A stretch of DNA of 64,000 nucleotides from Eremophila alpestris peregrina (lineage: Eukaryota; Chordata; Aves; Passeriformes; Alaudidae), in NCBI GenBank assembly GCA_009792885.1, contig WMCF01000014.1:15326049-15390048 (forward strand), read 5' to 3'. How positions within the stretch are numbered: position 1 is the stretch's first letter; every line of letters begins with the position of its first letter. Positions 22,860-36,288 of the stretch are shown here, one piece after another. The position numbers and the translations under genes are program-made. The notes under the pieces are model-generated. The model was given only the letters and a program-made list of their open reading frames with translations, did no database searches and was not told where the DNA came from.

Positions 22860-25505
22860 TAACCCCTTGCAAGCTCTATTTGAAGGTATGTCACCACCTA
22901 ATTCTTCATCTGAAATGCCAGGTTTCTCCCCTTCCTTCCACACGCTCATGTGCACACAGAGGTGCAGAAGTGAAGTTACTGGTGACAGTGACACATCATA
23001 CACCTCTGTGCTGCTTCTCTAAGCAAAGCAGCTTAGAGAAGGCCATGCTTTGTCAGCAGGTGCCACCACAAACCAACCCTTTCTGAACCACTTCCCACAT
23101 TGCCACTGACCCACAGCGGCTGCAGAGCTTTGAAGCCCTGCTGTAGGCAGAATTGAATGCTGTAGGGAGGCAATAAAAGCATCATGATCACATCCCACAC
23201 ACAGTAGCACAGAACAAATCTTAAAATTCCAGCCCAAGTACGGATTTTGCAGTTCACCAAGGACAGACATCCCCTAACCTGTCTTCATTTCCAAACTCTT
23301 GCCATCTGCTGCCTTGTACACCATGAAGGAAATTCTCTAATACAAGACTTAGTATCTGACAGGACAAGGCTTCCACAACTACCCTGAAAGCTTGCCTGAC
23401 AATGCCAGGACATCTGGCTAGGCATGTAATTCCCTTATGTACATGTAGACATGTATCATTCCTAGCCATCCTCCCCAGAACAAATTAAAACCCTACCTTT
23501 CGGCCTTATTGAAACACATTTTTCTGATATCAAGATTTTTTTCTTTCTACATTCCACTCAAGAATACTATGAGCACTTCCTCCCCATCTCAGTTTTTGGG
23601 CACATCATTCAGTGGCCAGTCTCTTTACTTCTCACTCTTCTTCTGTTTGCTTGTCCCTCTGAGTCTGAGGAGCAGGGGACCAAACACACCATTACAGGTC
23701 AAAGCTGAAACAGAAAATCTCTGTAGTTGACCCACTCACATCTGCCCAGCTCCCATTCTCTACTCAGTTCTTAGTAGTCTTTCTGAACCATTCTGCAAAG
23801 TCATTTCCTGAGCTAAGGTTCTTTGATCTCTTTTTTCTGCCGTTCTGGTTCATCTGTTAAGTACTTAAATTACTCACCACTCTGCTGACTTTACAGATCT
23901 TCATCACATTCAGTACTACCATTATGGCTGTTTGCATCCTTGCATCTCAACCAACACTTCTTCAAACTCAGATCTCAGTTTACTTCCAGTCCACATTTCT
24001 GATCCCACTCAGTCCTACTGCACTGAGGGAAACAGCTCTGCAATCACATAAGCAGGTGACTTAAACCTCTTACACAATTGGCTGTGAACTCTAACAAAAC
24101 AATACTGCTGGAATGTCAAGAACTGAGGCACTTTTGTTTCCAAATTTGTTAGGTAACAAAGGAAGACAACATTTTTAGAAAACTTTCATCTCTCAGGTGT
24201 CTTCATGACAGGCTCGATTCCCACCTTTTGTGCCTTGACCTGACCTTATCTATACAAAATACCTTGCATGACACTTCCTTGCCAGAGGAAGATGGAGCAC
24301 CAAAACTTAATGGAATGGTTTTGAAACAGAAGTACAATAAATTTTCTCTCATAATTCAAATTCTCAGGGCACAGGGAAAAGCACCTACTGAGACAGCATT
24401 CATTAAACATCCCAGCAGAGCTTTATTCCTATTGCTGTACCAAAGCCTTGAACTATTTGTAAAAGATGAATGCTTTTGGTTTGAAGTAATTTGCTTTGAA
24501 TTTACTTTTTGAACTGAGGAATGAGGTGCCAGGGGAAGAGAAATAAGAAAGAGGTTCAATATGTGCAAGAACTTTAGTAGTCCACACTGTGCTACAACCT
24601 TAGAGATGCTTAAGGTAAGTGGCTACTGCTGCTCATGCTGTCAGAAGTGCTGGGAGGCTGAGGGAAGAAAGGTCTCCCTCCTGGATTTTTCCACGTGTCC
24701 CTTCCTTCAGTTCCTGAAATTCTCAGATGTGTTGAGTGTACAGGGCACAAAGAACTGTCTTTGGAGCCTCATACTGTGCTGCTGCAGGTCTTGAGAGAAT
24801 ACCTCTGGGGAGATACAGCAGATGAGCACAGAGGTGACTGCAGTGCTGACGCAGCACATCAATCCACAGGCCACAGATCTGCAGAGAGTCAAGCAGAAAG
24901 TGCAGGCCCTTAGACCTGGGGCACTGATCACAGGTCTGCTCCAAGTGAAAAGAGGATCCTGAGAAGAGGAGAGAATCCACTTAATTCCTAGGATCAGAAC
25001 AAAATAGTTTCAGTCCATCTGTTCACATGCTGACACGACTCTGCCCTCATCCTGAGTACACTGAGAACAAGCCTGTCTATTTTCCTGATGTAGTAATACT
25101 TTCAAGGGAGAAAAAATTAGTAATCTTCTGAGGACTACAGACTACTTTCTTTAATCTCTTAGCCTTATAACAGGCAGATTTGGGAAGGGAATTGCCTGTC
25201 AGAATGACAAATGAAAAGGTTAAGAGAGAAAACAAGCTGTTTGCAGCAAACCTTACAGTTGTACAAAAATCTCATCCATCCAGTCATGAAAATTGTTCAC
25301 TGACTATTATGCAAACCTGGATGTGTATGCAAAGTCCAGAAATGAAAAATCTTGGAATATTTCACATAGAAGCCATGATAAAGGACAGTAGCAACCAGCT
25401 GATCAGTGCCAAGAGCAGAAGACAAAATGTCAGCAAAGCAAAACAATCAAACAAATAAAACTTCCCCAGAAAACTATGAATGCTGGCTGGAGCCACAGAA
25501 ACAAT

Positions 25506-25521
25506 TACAACAATTGTTGTA
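25506..25521. repeat. Perfect 16-bp palindrome
   Basis: TACAACAATTGTTGTA equals its own reverse complement. It lies in SLC66A2 intronic DNA with no other feature nearby. Palindromes of this length can occur by chance in a window this long. Confidence 0.8.
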
Positions 25522-28500
25522 GGCCCACAAAGAAAACTAAGGATCTGAGTAAAGAAGAGCATTTAGGAAGACAAAAGAATACAAGAATAGAATACTGTAG
25601 AATACTACAGTAAATTATATGTATAGTTTAAAATAGGCACTTTGTAAGCACAGTGACAGTTCAGATTAACTTAGTGCAATAGGAAAGGCAGTGAAACTAA
25701 GGAATGGGCCATACAACTATAAACCACTTTTAAGTAGAGCAAATAATTTTACATTTACCCAATGTACATCTGGCTCATGCTTAAGACCTTGATTTCTCTA
25801 TTTGCCAGGGTCCCAGATTTAACTTTTAGGTCCTAACTATTCCCTTAAGAACTACTTTCTCTTTCATAACTTAGCCCTATGATTGTCTGCACAATGCTTT
25901 ATGCAATGAAAGCTTGTTTCTTAGTTAGGTCAGATGATTTGAATCCACAAAACTATATTGGGTTTTTTCTGTTTGTTTGTTTGAACTAAATGGCCCTCAC
26001 CTTCCATACCCCTCTTCCATGTTCTCTATTTTGTCTGTTTAATATATAAAGCAGCTGCTATTTTAAGAATAACAGAAGACACTGCTTAATCAGCACCTGG
26101 AGAGTACAAAGCCAAAGCCTTTGGGAAACAGTTCTCTCTCTATTCAGCATCTTCCTTGGTGTTAGTTCTGGACTGGACACAATTTACTCCTAACTCAGGT
26201 CTTCACTGTACTGGTCAGTGTCTGCTTTGTGTATGTGGCATACCCAGGAAAGGAAATCTTTCACATAGGCATCCATTATCCCTACTCCTGTTTCTTTGAT
26301 TTTGCTCTCATCCATGCAATTTCTGACAGTGGGAAACAGGACTTGAAGAGAAAACATAACATTCAATATGGCCATTGCCTGCATCACTCTCTTTTAACTT
26401 CCCTCCTTTTCAGCACTTTTTAAGTTCTTTTCCAGTTAATTTATCTTACTCCTTCACTGAGCCTCCCCAAAAAAAGCATAGATCTGTAACAAAGTTGCCA
26501 AAACAGATGTGAATTGCTTCCTTGTTTAATGGAACTAAATTTATTCTGAAGAGGCCAATACATAGTTGGTGCCTGAGCAGAAACATCCACAAGTCTTGCT
26601 ACCTCCCTCTAGCACAGAGTTTTGTTTTCTTTTAAATAGCATAAAGGAAGTAACTCAAAAGTTACTCCAAAGATAGTAGCTCACTGAAGCTGTTTTACTT
26701 ATTCACAAATAAAAAATTCCCTCAGACTAAAAAATCCCAAGAAACCACAGGAGTAGCATTTTTAGAGCACTTGCCCAGTCTCCTTAAATCTAAAATCTCA
26801 CTAAAGGAGGTGGCCAGGCACTGGTCCTGAATTAGCCAGTCCTGAATAAAGCCTTCTACATCTGTTCATCACAGCAACTGGTTAATACAATACAGGCAGA
26901 AAAAAATACAGCAGCTTTCATTAATCTTCGCAGTGTTTGAATAAACGCAGGATTTGTCTCTGGGACAAACACTGTTCCCAGAAAACAAAAGTTTCTCCTG
27001 AAAGATGATATAAAGAACTGCATGTCTCATACAGGAAAAAGCTATAGAGCAGTATTCAATAAAAGCAACTAACAATAAAATTTATCTCTCTAAGAAATAC
27101 TGTTTTCTAGTATTTTTAATATTATCTAAAGAGGAGAAAAGTATATATTAAATATATATATGCATATTAGAATAATTTAATAGAATTTATTTCTTTCATA
27201 CCTTTTTATATCACATTCACTTCACTGGATACATTTCAGATAAACACTTGCACATAACTAGCTCACAGCTCTAGCACACCTTACAAAACATTTCTGAATG
27301 AAAAAGCTTCTTGTAATTTGCAGCTCTTGACTCCAGCAGCTTCTGAGACAATAAATGCCAACTGTTTCTCCTTTTAAAACAGGATAATCACTGTTACTGA
27401 GCCAGCAGTGCCACAGGAGGGACTAAATTAATATTTTTCTTTCAAACACAATAACCCAATTGAATGAAAGAAATCCTGAGATTATCCTCATTCACCCTTT
27501 TCAGAGATTTCTCAAGACAGCCTCCTATCAATACATAAGCACAGTCACTGATTGTGTTGGCTATCTCCAGGCAGTGAAATTCTGCACCCCTGACCCAATG
27601 TCAGCCAAACACAACAATCAAAGTTGTGCAGAAAGGAGGTTCCTTCCAAGCAGACTGAAAGCTGTCTGTGAGCAAGAAGACAGACCTGGGAAGCTGCTTG
27701 CAGGGGAACAACACAGATTTTCCCTGGTTGTGTCCTTCAGACCCTGCAGTTGCACGTGCAGCCCTGAGCCAGGCACAGCAAGGGCCATCCTGTGCCCAGG
27801 GTGCAGCCAAAGAAGAGACAACAATGCATATCAGGACTTCAACTACTGCTGCAAAAAGGCCTTGCTTTATTGAACTCATGTGCTTCCAAGCTAACAACTG
27901 ATGGGAACATGTGAGTATCCAATGGACTGTGGCTTCTGAGATTTCAAGATATGCAGCCCAGCTCTGTCCTACTGCCAGACCTCTTTCTTGGACCAGGGAA
28001 GATTGTGCAGCTCTGACTGAAAAGAAACTGCGTCTCCATGGGGTTTGAGCAGCAGCTGGCAGTCAGAAAGGATTACTGCCAGGTGCTTTTGAGAGCCTTT
28101 GCAAAAAATTTTCAGTGAAGGGCAGTTATTTTTTTCTGGAGCAGGGCAGCAGACAGGAATGCAATTACTGTCCTGGAGCAAATCAACCCTCTTGCAGTCC
28201 CAAGGTTAACAAGGCCCTTGGGTAGGACTGCACACCTACAGCTTACAGAGGAACATCCTCCATCCTCCTCCTTTGGTGGAGGGAGGTGAGATGGGATTAT
28301 GAGGAGAGCAAAATAACAGCAGTGCCTCCCCTCAGAGGTTCTCCCCACACCTGCACAAAATCACACACTGCCCCCCTACAGGAACTCCACAAAAGCTGTT
28401 GTCCACGCAAGGATGTGACTCTCCCAATGCGCTGACCTCTGTGTGCAGCAGTGCTGCTGCTGCCAGAACCAGAGCCAACCTTCCTGCCCCTTCCACTGCC

Positions 28501-31500
28501 TCCTGTTGAACACCACCTTTTCTCATTAATGCAGTTTATTAGAAAGTGACTGGGAGGCAACTATCCTAGGAGTGGGGACACAAAGATAAATTACAGAGTA
28601 AGTTCCTGTCTGTATGTCTTTTGTCCCAAAACAAAAGCAGTTTATAATACATGGAGCATCAGATCCCAACTGTAGCATTCAGCAGCTCTGACTCCAAGAG
28701 GTGATAGAGAAGAGGTGTTCTGGATGTCAAATCTTGAAATATTTTACCACATAATATAAAGAAAATTTATAAGTGATGAACAATCCTTTAATGTCGTAGT
28801 ACTTTTTTTTCCTCAAATACTCTAAAGCTCTTCAACTTTGAGGCAGCTCTTGTCCTTTTTCTAACATAATCACTTATAATTCTAATACACCCCAATAATT
28901 AAAGTAATAAAATTACTCTTTTACTAGGTGACCTAACAGAACTAGTTTAGTTCTTGAAAAGAATGGAGATTAAGTGAATATTTCTTTGATAGGTATTAAA
29001 ACAATTCATTACAAAGCACTTTTTTCAAGTTTAGTACCATAATTTATATAACTACTACTGTACTGTTTAGGTTTGCAACCATTCAAAAGTACTTAAACTG
29101 AGCTCCAAGTTTCCATACAGTACTCATTCCAAAAGCAATCAGGTGAATTGCCAATGAGAACATGATGAGAATTTGTTGCTTTAATTAGCTTAGTTGTTTA
29201 CTTAATCATAGGAACATTTCCACCCATCAGTCATCAGCCCACAAGGACATACTACTCCACAAAAGCTGCTACCCAGCATGCATCTCCTTTCTACTTTTAT
29301 TATTTCCATTTCCTTCCAACTTCACCTTTGGTCTCTGCTCTCTCAGAACAGAGGAGGAAGCTACAGGATAATAATCCTACAAAAAGAAGGAAAATGATAG
29401 AGGAAGGAAAAAATGAAAACTAAAAATTAAGATGTGAAGAGCTCTATCCAGCAGAACAGAGATATCAAAAAACCAGGACACATCCTCAGGAGCACTACAA
29501 AGCACATAACTCTTAATTTCTTCACTCCAGCCATGCTCTGTTACAATAAACTAACCATCTAAGCTGCAGATGCCCTCTGGACATTTACCTCAGACACTGA
29601 GGACATTTTAGTAGGGGACTTTTCAGGCAGTAGCAAATGGAAATACAGGAGTAAGATAACAGGACCCTTTCCACAACAAACTCCTAATGGGTATCCTGGC
29701 TGCCACTGTAGCCACCTCCCATTTAGCTCTCTCATGGCCCCTGGTCTCCAAGTTTGTTCACTGGGAAATGACTGCTCCTTCAAGAATGAGATGTCCTCAA
29801 CTTCTCACTTAAACAGGTGTTACTGGGGGGGCAGGATTGTGGGTAGTGTGGCCTTTTTTCAGAAACAAGAGTATCAGAGAAGTCTGGCAGGATACTCTGA
29901 CCAGGTGGGGCCACGTACTTAGACCTTATTCTCCATTTCTTTTTCAACAGTTAACCTTTATGAAAGGACTTGTTTGCTAAATAGAACTAATGTATCAGCT
30001 GCTCTGACCCAGTTCAGAGATAGATGCATGTTACAGCTTTTCTCAGCCAAGCCATGAGGACCTGTGAACAACCACTTCTCTGGCAGTAGTAAAGGCTATG
30101 ATCTTTACCAGGGACACAGACTGATGTCTGACCATAAGGACACTATATAGAACAGTTTAATACTCACTGCTCTCCCCATTAAGCTTAAAGTCACAGGGAC
30201 ACCAGAAACTCATCTCTTTTTCTTTGCCATGGAGGCTTGCTAAGAGCATGGCTGGCAGCCAGCCATTTTGGCCCAGATCCCCAGTGCAACTGCTTCTGAC
30301 AGTGCAACCATCCACACACAGTTATTTCTGCCCTGAGCTGTAAATAACTGCACAGAGCAGTGGGAATCAACGAACCTGGGCATCAGTCAGCCCTCACCTG
30401 GTAAATACCTATGCAAGTAGGCTCATTACATGCTCCCTTCAGTGCTTCTGTGACGGGGATCTCTTCTTGATATGCTCTTAGAGGAGTGGGGACAGGAAGG
30501 GACATTCAGAGGAAGTATTTCCAACAACTCCTTCAACAGAAGGCAATACACTCGCAGAAGTCACTCACTCCCACAGGAAGAACAGCCCAGTAATGCTTAG
30601 AGAATATACAGTCAATTTAGGATTGCATGGTACTACAAAGTGTGTGTTACCTGCAACATATGTAAAACTACAATTTAACCTGAAAAAAACAAAGAGCACC
30701 ATCGTGTGCATGAATATCCTCCCACTGCAGTACAGCAGCACAAAGCTGTGCATTACCTCATCAGTGTCCAGACCCATCAACGTCCAATGCCACACAAAGT
30801 ACTCCTTTAAGAGTGGAACCAGAGAGGGGAATGCATTCTGGAACTGTGGGCACAAGTGATAAGGAGCATAGCTATGCTTGACCTGGTTCTGTTCCATGGC
30901 AAGAAAACATGAGCTTTTATGATATTTTCACTTGACTAAACACAGCACTCTTTTGCCAAGCAGTCTTAGATGAGAATTCTGCAATTCTGTGCTTAGCAGT
31001 TCACAAACAAAGGGGGTTTTTTTAATCCTTCTGCTAATAGCACATACAAGAAATAAGAAAACTGAAACTCACATCCCCAGGAAGGAGTTAAGGAAAAGCA
31101 AAACACTACCAGTGGCCACCATTAATATGGCATTATGACTCACAGATGAAAAACTGAGAAGGAAAAGTCAAACCAGAGCATAAAAAAGGTCTAGTAGATA
31201 AGTTGCCTTCTGGATATCACAGGTACAGAATTTTCCAAGACAGTGGGTGCATGAAAAATACCCCAATAGTTTGGAAGCAAATCCTGACTCATTCCATACC
31301 AAAGGGGCTCCCAATCAGAACATGCCTAAAGCATCAAAGCAAATTTCTGATAATTTCAAGTTATGGAAGATCTCAGAATAGCTAGTATAAGCATGCTCAA
31401 GCCAAACAAGTAAAGGGAACAATGTGAACAGAGGACAGAATTGCTTTGGTTTGGGGGTGGCATGGTTAATTGTTTTGACCAAAGTAAAAATTATCCCAGC

Positions 31501-32360
31501 AAATTTTAAAAGGAATGCAGAGAAGTCATAATGAAACTATGAAAGAAAAGACAGAGTCACAAATGATCACAGCACTCCGTGAACTGCATCTGCTGCTGTA
31601 TTGTTTCTACAGACCAGTGCACTGATGCACCACAGTGAAGGTTTCCTCTCTCAAAAAGCTTCACAAGTTGCCTTTGTAATCTTAGCGTTACCATTTGAGT
31701 TATCCAATACACAGCGTGAAAAGAAAATTTTATTTAATGACTCAAGAGTGGGCACATGATTAAAGTTTTCTGTCCCATATTTTTACAGTCATGACTGTAA
31801 AAGTCACATCAGAGCTTTCATAAGTGTCAGTTTCAAGCTTTGACTTGAAAAAAATAAATACTGATGTCATTTGCTACAAATGTGGTAATGGATTATGAAG
31901 AACTGATGAGCAGATATGTGAGAAAAAGCTACTTATATGACTTACACTGATAATTATAGGCTGCAGGCAAATATTTTCATCCTCTTTATTACTTTTGATA
32001 TGCAAGATCTCTTTAGACCATTTCTAATTATCAGTGCAGCACAGCTTGAGTAGAACTGCAACATGTTGCTAATGGCAACAGCAGTGGTTTCACATGTTTC
32101 TTTCACTAGAACATGTTTCACCTTGGAACTCTCCAGCTGGAGGTGGATAATGGGTCAGACTTCAGAGGTGTCACGGAACTCCCACTGCCTTCATCAGTGC
32201 TGCACTGGCTCCTACTGGCAGCAAGTCTACTCTGATTGCTGCTGAGTTTTCAAGTGAAAGCTGTGGAGATGACACTGCCCTTCCTAGAAAAGCATTCCCA
32301 CAGTGCAGAGACAGCCCACACAAAGGCACACACACGTTTGATGTGGGACAAGCAGCGTAC

Positions 32361-32577
32361 CTCATTCCCTCTGTCGATCTGTTCTGGTAGTTGCGGTACA
32401 GCTGGGGCACGCCCAGCATGGCCTCGGTGAACACAGCAAGGAAGCCCAGCGTTTCCACAAAGAGGTACGAGTCCAGCCACAGGTAAGTGATGTAACCAGT
32501 CACACCAGTGAAGGTGAGGACGCACTGCACGTAGTCTGTAAACTTGCTCCAATGCCAAAAATAGTTCAAGTCAAAAT
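32361..32577 (-). CDS. SLC66A2: SLC66A2 internal exon: second PQ-loop segment
   Basis: On the - strand a TTCTGTTGCAG acceptor precedes this 217-nt exon, and ATGAG|GTACGC is the donor. It enters in phase 1 (completing GAT, Asp) and leaves with AG of a serine codon. It encodes 71 whole residues from FDLNYFWHWSKF through DYVQCVLTFTGVTGYITYL and ETLGFLAVFTEAMLGVPQLY to STEGM. The PQ dipeptide in GVPQLYRN is the hallmark of the second PQ-loop repeat, and two to three hydrophobic membrane segments are evident. From memory the human protein is almost the same over this stretch, with identical ETLGFLAV and EAMLGVPQLYRN blocks. It connects by phase to the exon at 61856 upstream and to that at 12452 downstream. 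No internal stop or frameshift is present. Confidence 0.96.
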
Positions 32578-32772
32578 CTGCAACAGAACAGGAATGCAGG
32601 AAGAATGAAACATGTTTTCCCAATCAACTCAAAGTTAATCAGAGTGGATCGGAGAACTGTGAAGCATGAAAGAGCCACAGTCTTTGATGGAAGGGGTTGG
32701 TAGAAAATGAGGGATAGGATTAAAAAAATAAAACCAAAACAACCAAACAAACACACTCACAATCACCCCCAT

Positions 32773-32788
32773 CCCCCCCCCCCCCCCC
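32773..32788. repeat. C16 homopolymer (G16 on the SLC66A2 sense strand)
   Basis: Sixteen consecutive C follow a C-rich lead (cacccccatc) and are followed by an A-rich run. The tract lies about 196 bases upstream, in gene sense, of the acceptor of the exon ending at 32577. Its length is probably uncertain in any assembly. Confidence 0.9.
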
Positions 32789-33826
32789 AAAAAAAACCCA
32801 CAAAAAACCCAAGAAAAATAAAGAATAATAGTCCTGATTTCAAAAACATTTTTGGAGGGGTGTTCGATAAAGAAACAAGAAAACAAATGTTTGGAAGCCA
32901 ACAAAGTATTTACAAAGATAACTTTTTAAAAGAAAGCATTTCCAAAATACTTTCCTATATCAAACACGAAGGACTCTGGATACTGCTGTAGTGGAACTGG
33001 CATAGGAAATGTTTCACAAAAACTTTCCAGTACTAATAACAGGCCCCAAGCACCACAGTGCAAGTGTTCTTTCTCTTGGGTCATTATCTCTGCCTTCCAA
33101 GTGCCTCAATCCAAGCTGCTTAGAAGGTCACCTGAAGTCCACAGTGCTGTTCCCTGGTGCAGTGCAGCTGCCTGTGGTAAAGGGCAAGATGCCAGTGCAG
33201 CTGCTACAGTTTTACTGAGACAGGTACAAGACTGAGGCAAGATTTTCCCTGGAAAAAAGCCTCTCACAGACATCACCACTTTCACTCCTAGGCCAAAACT
33301 TTGCTCTTGCCTTTGCCAGCACCAAGGAGCGCAGGTTAAGCATTCGTTTCTGCATTTGTCACAACAAAATGCTCAGCCACAAAACAATATCCCCCTTGAC
33401 AGAAGAAGAGAAGGAACAAACCAATCATGGCATTTGCTTGGCATATTAACAGTGTATCACTGGAAGATAACAATTGATTGTATAGCAATACAGCAACTGC
33501 ATTTTTATCAAAAATTCTACAACTGTTCGTTAGCAGGTGCTGTTCCTGCCTTCCTTTCATAGAAGCACCTACTTTAGAACAACTGGATTTTCTGAACTAC
33601 CAAGGTGATTAACTACTGTCCTAATAAGGATATTACAACCAGCCCAAAGCCATGCAACAAACAGCACATCACTAGAAGATTTCTGTTGCTGCCACTTCAG
33701 AAGTAGTTGAGAAAGCTACAGAAATAGTCCCACTGCTAACTCAAGCAAGGAAGACTTCGATCTCCATTGGCTAACAGTAACAGAAAATTCAGTGAGATGG
33801 GAATATAGGGACTCAGCTGCCTCAGA

Positions 33827-35052
33827 ATACATACACACACCAAGTAATAATTTTGTTTTCTGTATCTCTTCATACCTTCATATCAGTATAAGTCTGGCCC
33901 TCAGACACCCTTTATGAACTATTCCCTTTTTAGTACCTGGCAAACCACACCTCAGGACACCTCCTGACCGCTCCCAGCAGAAGCATTTTATTTTGCCACC
34001 CAAAGAGGAAGGCACAACTGGCCAGGAGCCATACCCAACCTGCAGCATTGTCAGCCATTACCCAGAATTGAATTAAATTACCTGGGGCAAAACCACTGTC
34101 AATGTAAGTGTTGACTTTCAGTATTTTATGGTAGTGGCTCCTCAGCCTCAGAATTCAAGGACACAAGACTAAATAAAAGTTGGACCCAGTGCTGGCACAG
34201 CCCAAACTACATGAGCCTCATGCATTTCTGGAGCTTTGTGAAGGCTTTCCTTTTTGGAGATGAAGGGCCCATGGCCCTTCACTCATTAAACCTTCCTGAC
34301 AGCTGTCACATATGCCTTGCATACACTGTGCTTTTCCTCCTGCGTTCTCCAATGTTCAAGGATCCTTTTTAAAATACCCATCCCTAGACATGAAATAGTA
34401 ATTTCCCCAGTTCACTTTCATAATAGAAATCAGAGAACTAAAACTACACAGAACAAGCAGAAGTTTAGGAAGCTCATGAAAGCAAAAAAGTCAACACTTG
34501 CACAGCTACAAAATCCATGGATCCATGCAAACACTTGAGCATAGATGAGAAAAACACTGTGTGAAACAGGATTTCAGCTGAAGCAGGAGAACTAATTACT
34601 AGCACAGAGACTCTCTTTTGCTTGGAACTATCACAATGCTAGATAATGTCCAATTCACTTTTTAGTTTATAAGTTGTGGTTTCTGCTATAAATTTTGCTT
34701 GGTAATACAGTTAAGAAAGAAGGGAAGAAGGGAAGACAAAATAGATAAGAGCAATCAGAACCTTGGTAATAGTTTTGCGGAAAAACATCTGAGTTATTGT
34801 AAAAACAACCCAATTTATAAACACTAATTGCTCTGCTTAACAGATGTATTCTCCAGATGCAGAAGTCGATTTGAGGACACTATATATCACCACACTCTGC
34901 GTTACCAAAAATAAAAAAAATTTAAACAGTAGAAAATGACACACCTGACTTTCCATAAGGGTTGTGGTTTCTTTAGCCCTTATTTGAACTGCTAAAATGT
35001 TTTGCCGCATGATTGCTTCTTTTTAACCAAGGCTAAACTTTATTTTCTTTGA
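33827..35052. repeat. Copy 1 of a 1,226-bp direct duplication abutting an assembly gap
   Basis: The block starts atacatacacacaccaag and ends ttttctttga directly before the Ns. Every part I compared equals the block at 35063-36288 with a constant offset of 1,236 and no length difference, and the same 73-codon open frame appears in both. A contig end carrying the same DNA as the next contig's start is the simplest explanation. Confidence 0.92.
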
Positions 35053-35062
35053 NNNNNNNNNN
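35053..35062. other. Assembly gap (10 N)
   Basis: Ten Ns separate the two identical blocks. A gap of exactly 10 looks like a scaffolder placeholder rather than a measured distance. Confidence 0.98.
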
Positions 35063-36288
35063 ATACATACACACACCAAGTAATAATTTTGTTTTCTGTA
35101 TCTCTTCATACCTTCATATCAGTATAAGTCTGGCCCTCAGACACCCTTTATGAACTATTCCCTTTTTAGTACCTGGCAAACCACACCTCAGGACACCTCC
35201 TGACCGCTCCCAGCAGAAGCATTTTATTTTGCCACCCAAAGAGGAAGGCACAACTGGCCAGGAGCCATACCCAACCTGCAGCATTGTCAGCCATTACCCA
35301 GAATTGAATTAAATTACCTGGGGCAAAACCACTGTCAATGTAAGTGTTGACTTTCAGTATTTTATGGTAGTGGCTCCTCAGCCTCAGAATTCAAGGACAC
35401 AAGACTAAATAAAAGTTGGACCCAGTGCTGGCACAGCCCAAACTACATGAGCCTCATGCATTTCTGGAGCTTTGTGAAGGCTTTCCTTTTTGGAGATGAA
35501 GGGCCCATGGCCCTTCACTCATTAAACCTTCCTGACAGCTGTCACATATGCCTTGCATACACTGTGCTTTTCCTCCTGCGTTCTCCAATGTTCAAGGATC
35601 CTTTTTAAAATACCCATCCCTAGACATGAAATAGTAATTTCCCCAGTTCACTTTCATAATAGAAATCAGAGAACTAAAACTACACAGAACAAGCAGAAGT
35701 TTAGGAAGCTCATGAAAGCAAAAAAGTCAACACTTGCACAGCTACAAAATCCATGGATCCATGCAAACACTTGAGCATAGATGAGAAAAACACTGTGTGA
35801 AACAGGATTTCAGCTGAAGCAGGAGAACTAATTACTAGCACAGAGACTCTCTTTTGCTTGGAACTATCACAATGCTAGATAATGTCCAATTCACTTTTTA
35901 GTTTATAAGTTGTGGTTTCTGCTATAAATTTTGCTTGGTAATACAGTTAAGAAAGAAGGGAAGAAGGGAAGACAAAATAGATAAGAGCAATCAGAACCTT
36001 GGTAATAGTTTTGCGGAAAAACATCTGAGTTATTGTAAAAACAACCCAATTTATAAACACTAATTGCTCTGCTTAACAGATGTATTCTCCAGATGCAGAA
36101 GTCGATTTGAGGACACTATATATCACCACACTCTGCGTTACCAAAAATAAAAAAAATTTAAACAGTAGAAAATGACACACCTGACTTTCCATAAGGGTTG
36201 TGGTTTCTTTAGCCCTTATTTGAACTGCTAAAATGTTTTGCCGCATGATTGCTTCTTTTTAACCAAGGCTAAACTTTATTTTCTTTGA
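35063..36288. repeat. Copy 2 of the 1,226-bp direct duplication
   Basis: This block begins immediately after the Ns and runs to ttctttga at 36288, where unique sequence (gaaatggcttc) resumes. It matches the block at 33827-35052 in order and length. It contains no exon, so the SLC66A2 coding sequence is unaffected. Confidence 0.92.

Larger units (their letters stand above)
12660..32360 (-). other. SLC66A2: SLC66A2 intron, about 19.7 kb
   Basis: This interval is bounded on the - strand by a GTACGC donor at 32360 and a TTTTAG acceptor at 12660. Apart from the ERV LTR (15.64-16.57 kb), the CR1 fragments (17.4 and 22.8 kb) and small simple-sequence runs (for example A-rich near 18920-18945), I see no gene, RNA or repeat I can name. 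All open frames here are under 145 codons, and none has a recognisable domain. Both splice sites are canonical, and joining gives the uninterrupted reading TEGM-S-IKMV. Confidence 0.85.

Noticed and set aside
34317..35774. Two identical 73-codon open frames taken as paralogous genes
   Set aside because: They are the same sequence in the two copies of the gap-flanking duplication, with no coding signature.
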